From NCBI GenBank assembly GCA_026645815.1, contig JAPKMR010000018.1:1-64000 (forward strand): a stretch of DNA of 64,000 bases. Reading direction: 5' to 3'. Each line of letters begins with the position of its first letter. The first letter of the stretch is position 1. Positions 9,921 through 19,900 of this stretch are shown here, in pieces. The translations under genes were made by a program, and so were the position numbers. The stretch is from Anaerolineae bacterium (GTDB lineage Bacteria > Chloroflexota > Anaerolineae > B4-G1 > SLSP01). The notes below the pieces were generated by a model. The model had not been told where the DNA came from, made no database searches, and worked only from the letters and a program-made list of their open reading frames with translations.

Positions 9921-10961
9921 TTACCTGGTCCCTTCTGGGGACTTTGGTCGAGCAACAGACTCACGTGCCACCAGTTCCGTCTGAAGCAACATCGTGACTG
10001 CAGGCATACCTGGGTTGCGTGCTCGTTCCAGCAGTTGGCGCACTCCAAGACGCCCCATCAACACCTTATCCACATGCATCGTTGTCAGCGCTGGGCTGAT
10101 TCCGTGAATTAACGCCAGATTGTCAAAACCAATTACCGAAAGGTCTTCTGGTACCCGCAGGTCAAGCTCTCGTGCCGCCTTGAGCACGCCCAGGGCAATC
10201 TCATCATTGCAGGCAAAGATGGCGGTGATGCTGGCGGCGCGTTGAAGCATTTGGTGTGCCGCTTTACAGCCCGCTGCTTGATCAAGTGCTGATTCTTCGA
10301 TGAAGGTTTCGGTGATACCCGCGCGTCTCAGGGCTTCCAGGTATCCTGTGCGGCGTTCACTAACGCTAGGACAGTCTTCTGCTGGGCCGCTGATTAAGCC
10401 GATGTGCCGGTGCCCATTCTCGATCAAATAACGGGTAGCCATGAGCGCCCCGGTGAAATTATCCGTTAATACACGATCGCAGGTCTGACTGCCGGTCACA
10501 TAGCCATCTAGCATCACGATTGGGATGTTGTGCTGGCGTCTGATTGTATCGAGCGCGGTTTCGATAAAGGTGCCGCACAGAATCAGGCCATCAATGCGGG
10601 CTTCGCTCAGCATAATGGGCCAGTGTACAGGCCGGCTTTGTGAGTCTACCTCAATGCTGGAATACATCAGATGTAATCCCCGTGCGCGGCATTCGGCCTC
10701 GACACCCGATTGCACGTAGGCATAGAAGTGATTGACTGGTTCTTGATCGTCAAGGTTATGCTTGAGCAGTAGACCCACAACGGAGATAGGATACTCCTGG
10801 AGCAGGCTCAGGGTTTTGATGGGATAACCTAATTCATTTGCGGCTTCAATCACGCGCGTACGGGTGTCTGGGGAGACCCCGGGACGATTGTTCAGGGCTT
10901 GGGAAGCGGTTCCAATGGAAACCCCGGCTGTTTCTGCAACTGCGCGCAAAGTCACCGACAC
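9921..10961 (-). CDS. LacI-family transcriptional regulator
   Basis: A 346-residue repressor/activator. The N-terminal helix-turn-helix reads TLRAVAETAGVSIGTASQALNN, followed by the hinge helix region TRTRVIEAANELGYP. The remaining 280 residues are a periplasmic-binding-protein-like effector domain (GLISGPAEDCPSVSERRTGY, FACNDEIALGVLKAARE). GTG 10961 is preferred because AGGAG sits six bases upstream; the ORF track adds 18 unlikely residues. It is immediately upstream of, and co-oriented with, the importer operon, which it presumably controls in response to a sugar-like effector. The family is certain; targets are inferred from position. Confidence 0.93.
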   Translation of the reverse strand: MSVTLRAVAETAGVSIGTASQALNNRPGVSPDTRTRVIEAANELGYPIKTLSLLQEYPISVVGLLLKHNLDDQEPVNHFYAYVQSGVEAECRARGLHLMYSSIEVDSQSRPVHWPIMLSEARIDGLILCGTFIETALDTIRRQHNIPIVMLDGYVTGSQTCDRVLTDNFTGALMATRYLIENGHRHIGLISGPAEDCPSVSERRTGYLEALRRAGITETFIEESALDQAAGCKAAHQMLQRAASITAIFACNDEIALGVLKAARELDLRVPEDLSVIGFDNLALIHGISPALTTMHVDKVLMGRLGVRQLLERARNPGMPAVTMLLQTELVARESVARPKSPEGTR

Positions 10962-11003
10962 TGGTTGCTCCTGATGTGTCTGTTGAAAAAAGCGAATTTT
11001 TGT

Positions 11004-11014
11004 TGAACAGTTCA
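11004..11014. promoter_or_regulatory. Candidate LacI-type operator
   Basis: TGAACAGTTCA is a perfect 11-bp palindrome 43 bp upstream of the LacI-type start. A related half-site AGTGAAC occurs at 11035-11041, and TGTGAAC occurs at 9854-9860 in the importer promoter. LacI-family operators are usually short palindromes, so autoregulation is plausible. Confidence 0.4.
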
Positions 11015-11071
11015 CTGATTCTATTTGAAACTTTAGTGAACATTTTCATTTTATACCAAAACACTGCGGTG

Positions 11072-11115
11072 TGCGTGCAGACATAGTGCAAGTATAGTGC
11101 AAACATTGTGCAAAG
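11072..11115 (+). repeat. Four 11-bp-phased direct repeats with core GTGCA
   Basis: Successive units are TGCGTGCAGAC, ATAGTGCAAGT, ATAGTGCAAAC and ATTGTGCAAAG. The GTGCA core recurs every 11 bp exactly, one helical turn. The array ends four bases before a candidate -35 box serving the downstream regulator gene. Direct repeats with 11-bp phasing are the usual sites of OmpR/PhoB-type and SARP winged-helix activators. Confidence 0.7.
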
Positions 11116-11119
11116 AGGA

Positions 11120-11149
11120 TTGGTCATTTTTGTGTAACCCGGCTATAAT
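11120..11149 (+). promoter_or_regulatory. Promoter of the NB-ARC/TPR regulator gene
   Basis: A perfect TATAAT (11144-11149) lies 18 bp after a weak -35 (TTGGTC, 11120-11125). The weak -35 adjacent to phased repeats suggests an activator-dependent promoter. The start codon is 42 bp downstream. Confidence 0.6.
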
Positions 11150-11190
11150 AGAACCATGATGCGATTCTTCGTTTTCCAGGAGCAAGGCTT

Positions 11191-13725
11191 GTGACTGATG
11201 CAATCTGGGATGATAAGCGCCTTAAGGCTGCGTTGCATTTGCCGCGCTATCCCTTGACGCTTATCGAACAGGAACCATGGCACACGTGGATCGCGCATCA
11301 TGGTGGTCTTCGTGCAGTTCATGAGTATTTAAGCGCTTCCTCTCTGCCACCGCATGAACACGAACTCCTGGCGTTGATCTTGCGCCATCCAGGCGCCTCG
11401 GTGCAGTTCTATTGCGAACGGCTTTGCATCAGCCGGCGCACTTATGCTAACTACCTTAATAGCCTTTGTGCTGCGCTATTACTGCATTTGAACGCCTGGT
11501 CCATGGAGTTGGTGCGGGTGGTAGAGACCAGCGCTTATCATGGCAATATTCCCGCTCCGGTGACGGCATTGATTGGCGCAGAGGAAACGCTTTCTGCTGT
11601 GTTGTCATTGTTGCGCGAGCCTGCTGTGCGTTGCATCACCCTTACTGGACCGGGCGGGGTGGGAAAAACCCGTCTGGCTATTGAGGTTGCCAACAAGGCA
11701 CAGGCTGATTTTTCTAATGGCGTTTATCTCATCGCTCTGGATGCAATTTCCGACCCGGCATTGTTGAGCGCAACGATTATCCGTGTGCTCAATCTGCAGC
11801 TTCCAGGGGCGGAGCCCCCCCTGGAAGCGCTTAAAGCCTATCTCCGCTCCCGGCGTTTGCTTTTCGTCCTTGATAATCTGGAGCACTTATCGGGCATCGG
11901 TCCTATGGTCGCCGCACTTCTGCAGGCGGCGCCTGGCTTGAAAATCCTCAGCACCAGCCGTGAGATGCTCAATATCAGCGGTGAGTATTGCTTCGCCGTC
12001 GCACCGTTGCCAGTGCCCGACCCACAGGCTACCTTGACAGTTGCTGCCCTGCAGGAGGTTCCGGCAGTGCAGCTCTTTGTCGAACGTGCGCGTGCAGCGC
12101 GTCAGGGATTTGCCCTGACTGCGGAGAATGCCGCGACCCTGGTGCAGATTTGTAGGCGCCTTGATGGCTTGCCTCTAGCTATCGAGCTCGCCGCTGCGCG
12201 CATCAGGACGTATTCTCCTGAACAATTGCTCGTGCAATTGGAGGAGAACCCTGCTGTCCTGCACTATCCGCATCAGGATCGCCCCGTGCGACACCAGAGC
12301 TTGTGGAACGTTATTGAATGGAGTTATCGGTTGCTCGGGTCTCAACACAAAATGCTCTTCCGGCGCCTGGCAGTATTCGATCATAGCTGGGACCTCAAAG
12401 CCGCGCAGGCAGTTTGCGCGTGTGCCGAGATCCAACAGGGCCTTGAAGAGTTGGTGGGCAAAAGCCTGGTTCAGCCCGTTTCTAGCCGCAAGGATGTGCG
12501 GTTTTACATGCTCAATACGCTGCGCGAATACGCACTAGAACAGTTGCGTATGACCGGAGAGGCAGAAGATGTAGGGCGCAGCCATGCGTGGCACTATCTG
12601 CTGCAAGCCGAAATCGCCGAAACCGGGCTTGGGAAAGCCAATCATCTCGTGTGGGCTGATTGGCTTCAAGTAGAGCATGGTAATTTGCAAACGGCATTGC
12701 TCTGGATGTTGGAGCATGGTGAGCCTGTGATGGCGTTGCGCCTGGTGGGCGCCATCTGGCGTTTCTGGCAGGTGCAAGGGGTGTTGACCGAAGGACGCTA
12801 TTGGCTTTCCCGGGCGTTGGCAGCCAGCGCTGAGGTTGCGGATAGCTTCAAATTGAAGGCGCTTTGGGGCGCCGGTTGGCTGGCAGAAAACCAGAGTGAC
12901 ATTCCTACAGCTACTGCGTATTTTGAAGAGGGCCTGGCATTGGCGCAAAAGCTGCAAGAACCGCGTTGGATTGCCCTACTCCAGACGGGAATGGGGCAGG
13001 TGCGCCGCGCCCAACAACGTTTTGCGGAGGCGTGCCAGCTTTTTGAGTCTAGCCTGGAGATCTTTACAACCATCGGAGACCGCGAAGAAATCGCCTGGTC
13101 TCTGGATCAGTTGAGCCGCCTGGCATTGGAACAACAGGACCTCTATCGTGCGCGGCAGTATGCTGAATCTAGCCTCGCACTTTTCCGCGAGCTTCAACAT
13201 CACTGGGGTATGTCCCATGCCCTGGACCACCTCGGCGACGTTGTGTGGAATCAAGAACAATACGATCTTGCCGTGGCTTTTTTTGAGGAAGCTCTACAGC
13301 AATCGGCTGCTCTGCAAAGCCGTTGGCTTGCCGCGTGGACACTGTGCAAGCTCACTTCTGTGAGATTGGCGCAAAACGAGCTTGAGCAGGCGCGCGTTGC
13401 GCTGGCGGAGAGTTTGCGCTTGCACCTTCAAGTCGAAAACACCCTGGGTATGGTAGCGTGTCTTGGGCGTGTAGCCATGCTTACCGCTGCCCAAGGGGCC
13501 TGGCACGATACCGTGCGATTCTGTGCAGCCATCCAGATTTTGCACCACAACCTGAATTTGCCTCCTCTCACCGCAATCTTTGTGCGAGGAATGAATCAAG
13601 CCCTGGATGAGGCGCGCGTCCAATTAGATTCTGAGGCCTTTGAAGAAGCCTGGGCATACGGGCAGAGCTTGACTCTACCGCAGGCGATCAAATATGCCAG
13701 GCAACTGTTGGGTATTGAACTGTGA
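11191..13725 (+). CDS. AfsR-like regulatory ATPase: N-terminal HTH-like domain, NB-ARC, TPR
   Basis: An 844-residue cytoplasmic STAND-type regulator. Residues 1-105 contain a helical segment, PGASVQFYCERLCISRRTYANYL, that reads like a helix-turn-helix but is not a standard BTAD or LuxR domain. The NTPase follows, with Walker A TGPGGVGKTRLA (about 150-161), Walker B LLFVLDNLEHL and the GLPLAIELAAARI motif of COG3903 ATPases. From about 560 to 830 the sequence is TPR-like helical repeats (AWSLDQLSRLALEQQDLYRARQYAE and similar). GTG 11191 has AGGAG eight bases upstream. It is divergent from the LacI gene and upstream of the macroglobulin gene. Its role as a transcription regulator is inferred. 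Confidence 0.85.
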   Translation: MTDAIWDDKRLKAALHLPRYPLTLIEQEPWHTWIAHHGGLRAVHEYLSASSLPPHEHELLALILRHPGASVQFYCERLCISRRTYANYLNSLCAALLLHLNAWSMELVRVVETSAYHGNIPAPVTALIGAEETLSAVLSLLREPAVRCITLTGPGGVGKTRLAIEVANKAQADFSNGVYLIALDAISDPALLSATIIRVLNLQLPGAEPPLEALKAYLRSRRLLFVLDNLEHLSGIGPMVAALLQAAPGLKILSTSREMLNISGEYCFAVAPLPVPDPQATLTVAALQEVPAVQLFVERARAARQGFALTAENAATLVQICRRLDGLPLAIELAAARIRTYSPEQLLVQLEENPAVLHYPHQDRPVRHQSLWNVIEWSYRLLGSQHKMLFRRLAVFDHSWDLKAAQAVCACAEIQQGLEELVGKSLVQPVSSRKDVRFYMLNTLREYALEQLRMTGEAEDVGRSHAWHYLLQAEIAETGLGKANHLVWADWLQVEHGNLQTALLWMLEHGEPVMALRLVGAIWRFWQVQGVLTEGRYWLSRALAASAEVADSFKLKALWGAGWLAENQSDIPTATAYFEEGLALAQKLQEPRWIALLQTGMGQVRRAQQRFAEACQLFESSLEIFTTIGDREEIAWSLDQLSRLALEQQDLYRARQYAESSLALFRELQHHWGMSHALDHLGDVVWNQEQYDLAVAFFEEALQQSAALQSRWLAAWTLCKLTSVRLAQNELEQARVALAESLRLHLQVENTLGMVACLGRVAMLTAAQGAWHDTVRFCAAIQILHHNLNLPPLTAIFVRGMNQALDEARVQLDSEAFEEAWAYGQSLTLPQAIKYARQLLGIEL

Positions 13726-13909
13726 ACTGGCGCTGATTCTCGTAGCGTGACACGCTTTTGCGAAGAACTTTTTCTCCCACTGCGACCGACTTTTTGCTCC
13801 CGATGTAAGAGGCATTTTGGAACTCTCCCCGCTGTAAGAACGTCATATACTGTGAGGAAATAACCAAGGGTGATGCAGTTCTGTCACTCATCATTTTGCT
13901 GGAGGTTGT

Positions 13910-16900
13910 ATGAAGATGAAACTCTGGAACCGGCTATTTAGCACAATCCTTTTGCTAGCGACGCTGGCAGCGTGTACGGGTGCACCGACGTCTACACCGG
14001 TGTCGCCGTCACCTACGGCGACACCGAGTGCGACCTCCACACCCTTGCCGCCCAAACCCGTGGTTCCTTATACACCTGTGCCTGAAGGAGAAATTGCTCC
14101 TGCTGTGATCTGGCGCAGTCCTCAGCGTGGTGAAACGCTGACGCCTGAGGCGGGCATTGAACTGGTTTTTGATCAGCCTATGGCGCGTGAGAGTGTCGGA
14201 CGGGCGCTTACGGTACAAACGGCGGCAGAATCGCCGGCGCTTGTAACCGGTGAGCTCACCTGGCGCGATGACCGTACTGCGGTCTTCAAGCCCGGCAAAG
14301 CCTTGGCGCGCAACGTGGCGTATGATGTGATCCTCACTCAGGATGCTACCTCTGCTACAGGCACCCCTTTGCGTGAGCCTCTGGTTTTCCGCTTTGCTAC
14401 AGCTGGCGCGTTGGAAGTCACTCAGGTCGTTCCCGCGCCTGGCACGATGGACGCCGAAACTGACATGCTCATCACGGTCATGTTCAACCGTCCTGTGGTG
14501 CCTTTGACCAGCTTGAAGCAGATGGAAAGTCTTCCCAATCCCCTGATTTTCGAACCGGCTGTAGTGGGTAAGGGTGAGTGGCTGAATACGTCCATTTACG
14601 TTTTCCGCCCGGAAAAACCCCTGGCGGGTGGACTTAGCTATCGGGTGACCGTTACCTCGGGCTTGCAGGACCTTTCTGGGGCGCTGTTGCTCGAGGATTA
14701 TAGCTGGAGTTTTACCACGCAACCGCCCGAAGTGGTGTGGACGTGGCCTGGCGATGGGGAGTCTCTGGTAGACATTCGTCGCCCTCTCCAGATCGAGTTC
14801 AACCAGCCTATCGAAGCCGCCTCTGCCCAACGCGCTTTTTCGCTCAAAGGGGGGAGTCTTCTGCGCACCGATGTGGCGGGCAGCTTCTCGGTGGTAGGGA
14901 ATACGCTCGTCTTCACGCCTACACGTGATTTGGACTTCGATACAACCTATACCGTCTCCATAGAGGCAGGGATCACTGGCGCCTCAGGCGGCGAGGGGAT
15001 GCGTCAGGCTTATACCTGGCAATTCACGACTGTGCCTCTGCCCCGGATTATCTCTACCAATCCTGCCGATGGCGAGCGCAATGTTCCGGCATACAGCCCC
15101 TTCCAGATCGTCTTCAACACGCGGATTGACCCCAAAACGGTCATGCCGAATCTCACGGTAACGCCACCGCTCTCGCCCACACAGGTGTACACGTATTTCT
15201 CGGAGTGGGATAATACCTTTACCCTCTACTTTGGGTCGCAGGCTTCTACCGATTACACGGTGGTGATCGGCAATGGTATTGCCGATCCTTACGGAAACAC
15301 CATTCCCCGAGGAGCTACGGTTCGCTTCCGGACCGCACCGCTCGAACCGAATTATCGTCTGTTGACGCCTGATTTCACAGCGACTTATGATGCAGCTCTC
15401 CCTGCGCAGGTCGCCATTGCGTATCTCAATCTCAACCGTGTGGACTTGCGCCTTTACCGTTTACCGGCAAGTGCGCTTCAGCAATCCTATTGGGATTGGC
15501 GTGAGAAGTTGCCTGGTGGCACTGACCTGTTGCGGGATTGGACTGTGACGCTTGAATCCCCGCTCAACAAACAGAGCTATACGGCTATTGACCTGGTTGA
15601 GATTCCGGGGGGCACACTTGCACCCGGCGCGTATTTGCTGGATGTGAATGCCCCAGAGCTGGCAGCTAACGAATGGCAGGCGCACCAGCAACATCTACTG
15701 ATCGTCTCTGATTACAACCTTACATTGAAGACCGGTGTTGATGAAGCCTTCATCTGGGCGGTGGATTTGGCGACGGGACAACCTGCCCCGGGCTTGAGCC
15801 TGGAACTGGTGGAAATTCAGGGGCGCAACCTGGGCACTCTGACGACCGATCAGGAAGGCATTGCCCGCATGGGGCTGTCGCAGAATCGCAACTCGATTCT
15901 TGCCATCAGTGAACAGCCTTTTGCCGCTGTTGCTGAGGGCTGGGCGCGGGGCATCAGCCCATGGGACTTCGGCATGGGCGAGGGCGTTTGGGAACAGAAG
16001 GTGCGCACCTATATCTACACCGACCGCCCAATTTATCGCCCTGGACAGAACGTGAACTTCAAGGGTGTGCTACGTACAGAGGATGATGCCGCATTTGGCT
16101 TGCCCAATGTGGGTGCAGTGAACGTCATCATCCGTGATGCCGCATGGCAGGAAATCTACCGCGAGCGTTTGCCGGTGAGCCAGCTCGGCGCCTTTGTGGG
16201 CACGCTCGCTCTGGATGCCAACGCCGGTTTGGGGAACTACGTCATCGCCGTTGAATTGAACGATCAATACTATGAAACGTATTTCCAGGTCGCTGCCTAC
16301 CGCGCCCCCGAATTCGAAATTCTGGTTGAGCCGGCAGTGGCTGAGCTGCAACGCGGGCAAAGCACGCAGGCGACCATCACCGCGCGCTACTTCTTCGGTG
16401 GACCGCTTGCTAATACTGCTGTGACCTGGAACGTGCTCGCGGAGCGCTATACTTTCAAGCCCTCTTGGGGCGGACGCTACAGCTTCAGCGATGTGGATGA
16501 CCCCTGGATTTGCTTCGATTGCTGGTGGCGTTGGGAACCTGAACTGCCCGCCGAGGCGATTCTGAGCGGCAGTGGCGTGACCGATGCCAACGGTGAACTG
16601 CGCATTACGTTGGATGGCGCGGCGCTTGATGCAGCCTTACCCTATCTCGCATCGCGTATCACGATCGAAGCTCTGGCTACCGGTCCGGATAATCAGGAAA
16701 TCGCTGGTCGAAGTGGCGTGGTTGTCCACCCTGGTTCCTACTACATCGGACTGGCGCCCAGCAGTTACGTCGGGGTGGCAGAAAAGGAAAACAGCATTGA
16801 CCTGGTGGCAGTGGATTGGACCAGCAAGCGTCTTGCCAATCAGACACTCAAGGTAGCTCTATATCGTCGTGAGTGGGAGAATATCTTCATCGCCAACGAG

Positions 16901-19900
16901 ATGGGCGGCGGATACTGGTCGTGGGAGACACAGGATGTCTTCGTGAGCGAGACCACGGTCACTACCGACGCCCGTGGCGAAGCGGTGGCGCGCTTTACTC
17001 CGCCCAAGGGAGGCTCCTATCATGCTATTGCTACGCCGGCGAATCCTACCCCCGACACCGAACGCATTCGCTCCTCCGTCTTCGTTTGGGTGACAGGCAA
17101 GGATAATATCAGCTGGCGGCGCGAAAATCACGACCGTCTCACCCTGATCAGTGATAAGAGCTCTTACAAAGTTGGCGAGACTGCGGAAATTCTCATTCCC
17201 TCGCCTTTCACTGAGCCGCACTGGGCTTTGGTTACGGTGGAGCGGGCGGGTATCCGTCGCCATGAACTGCTCCGCATGGAAACCAACAGCGCCATTTACC
17301 GTCTGCCCATCCAGGAAGCGGATATTCCGAATATTTATGTTTCAGTGGTTCTGGTTCAGGGACGGAGCGGTGCAGCGACCGCCGGCGGTGCGGCTGAGTT
17401 CAAGATGGGCTTGCTCCCGTTGGATGTGAGTCTGGAGCCTAAGACGCTTATGTTGACCGTGGAACCTTCGGTGCCACAGGCTGAGCCGGGCGAAGAGGTG
17501 ACCTATGCTTTCACGGCAACCGGCCCTGATGGGCGCCCTGTTGCCGGGGCAGAACTCTCTTTCGACGTGGTAGATAAAGCCGTTTTGAGCCTGCAACCGC
17601 GCACGACCGACATCCTGAGCGGTTTCTACGCCCGCCGCGCTTTGCAGGTCAACACTTATAGCGGTCTGAGCCTCTCTGCTAATCGCTATCTCAAGGAGTT
17701 GGCGGCTGATTTGGGTCTAGATCTCGGAACCCATGATGAGATGCAGCGCGCCAGCAATGCCTATGGCATGGGCGGCGGCGGCGATATGGCTGCGGGCGCC
17801 GTGCCCGCACCATCTGCGACGATGGCACCCATGCTAGAAGTTGCAAAAGAGATGGAGGTGGTTACCGATGCAGCATTCTCTATGGAAGGCATCACGGTCC
17901 GCGAGGAATTTGCGGATACTGCCGCGTGGGAATCTTTGCTCGTCACAGATAGCGACGGTCGCGCACAATTTACCCTGACCCTGCCGGACAATCTCACCAC
18001 CTGGACCGCGCACGTTGTGGGGCACACTGCCGCGACGGTCGTTGGTGAGGGGCAGAGTGAGCTTGTGGTCGCCAAACCCCTCATGGTGCGCCCGGTTGCG
18101 CCACGCTTCTTTGTGGTGGATGACCGTGTTCAGTTGGCTGCGAATGTCAGCAACAACACGGATCAATCCTTACAGGTTGAGGTGGCGCTCAGTGCTGAAG
18201 GTATTGGTATCAGTCAGGAGACCCCCTCCGTGCAGACAGTTACGATTCCTGCGCGCAGTGAGAGCAAGGTGACCTGGTGGGTCACCGTGACCGATGTTCC
18301 CAATGCGCAGCTGACCTTTGCCGCGCGTGCGGGTGAGTATACCGATGCCAGCAAGCCTCGGCTTACTACCGGACCGGATGGCTCTTTGTTAGTGTTGCGC
18401 TATACCGCTCCCGATATCGTGGGCACCGCGGGTCAACTGACTGAAGCTGGCAGCGTGGCCGAAGGTGTGGCTCTGCCGCCACAGTTCGATGACCGCCGTG
18501 GGCAGCTCACGGTGCAGCTGGATCCTAGCCTTGCCGCCGGGATGCAGGATGGGCTTGACTACCTGGAGCATTTCGAATACGAATGTACCGAGCAGACCGT
18601 GAGCCGTTTCCTTCCCAACCTGCTCACCTATCGTGCGCTCAAATCCCTGGGCTTGCAGAATGCGGAGCTCGAGGCGCGTCTACCTGCGCTCATTGATGAG
18701 GGCCTGGCGAAGCTTGCCAAACAGCAACGTTCCGATGGGGGCTGGGGCTGGTGGTATGATACTGAGAAGGGTGAGAGCAATCCGCATGTGAGTGCCTACG
18801 TCGTCTTTGCGCTGCTCAAGGCACAGCAGTCCGATATCAATGTTGACGGGATGATGTTGCAGCGGGGATTGGAATATCTCAAGACGCAGCTCAAGTCGAT
18901 TCGGCAGGTAGAGCATTATCGCGCTGCAAATATGCAGGCATGGTTGCTCTATGTGTTGGCCGAAGCCGGGCAGGCGCCGCAGGATATGCTCGACAATCTC
19001 TTCGAAAACCGCGAGAAACTTAGCCACTACGCCCGCGCTTACCTTGCGCAGGCATTCTGGTTGGCGAATCCCAATGATGCCCGGCTACAAGTGCTGCTTT
19101 CCGACCTGAACAATGCCGCCATCCTCAGCGCTACGGGAGCGCACTGGGAAGAGGCAAACTACGACTGGTGGTCTATGAACACCGACACGCGCTCTACCGC
19201 CATCATTCTCGACACGCTGACGAAGCTGGATCCGGAGAACGCGCTCAACCCCAATATCGTCCGCTGGCTCATGGTAGCACGGAAGACCGGCATCTGGGAA
19301 ACCACACAGGAAACCGCCTGGGCGCTCATTGCTCTCACCGATTGGATGATGGCAACGGGTGAGCTTAACGCTAACTATGATTACGGCGTCTTCTTGAACG
19401 ACGGCGAACTCGCTACCGCGAGCGTCACCCGCGAGACCGTGCGCCAGAGCACCAAAATCACTGTGCCCATCGCCGACTTACTCGCGGATGCCCTCAATGT
19501 ATTGGGCATTGCTCGCACGGCGGGTCCGGGACGTCTCTACTATACCGCGCACCTCGAAGTTTACCAACCGGTAGAGGCGTTGGAGCCTGCCGATCGGGGC
19601 TTCAGCATTCAGCGGCGTTACACGCTGGCTTCTTGCGCTGCTGAGAAGATCAAGGCGGGTGGCAGTGTTCTGGATTGCCCGGAGGTTCGCGAGGTGAAGC
19701 TGGGCGACGTGATTCGCGTGGATTTGACCATCATCACCCCGCACGACCGCTATTATGTGGTAGTGGAGGATCCGCTCCCGGCAGGCGGTGAGGCGGTGGA
19801 CACCGGGCTGGCGACCACGAGCCTGCTGGCAATGGAGCCTAATCTCTCCCGGCCCAGCTCGCGTTGGTGGTGGTGGTGGAACTGGTACAGCCGCAGCGAA

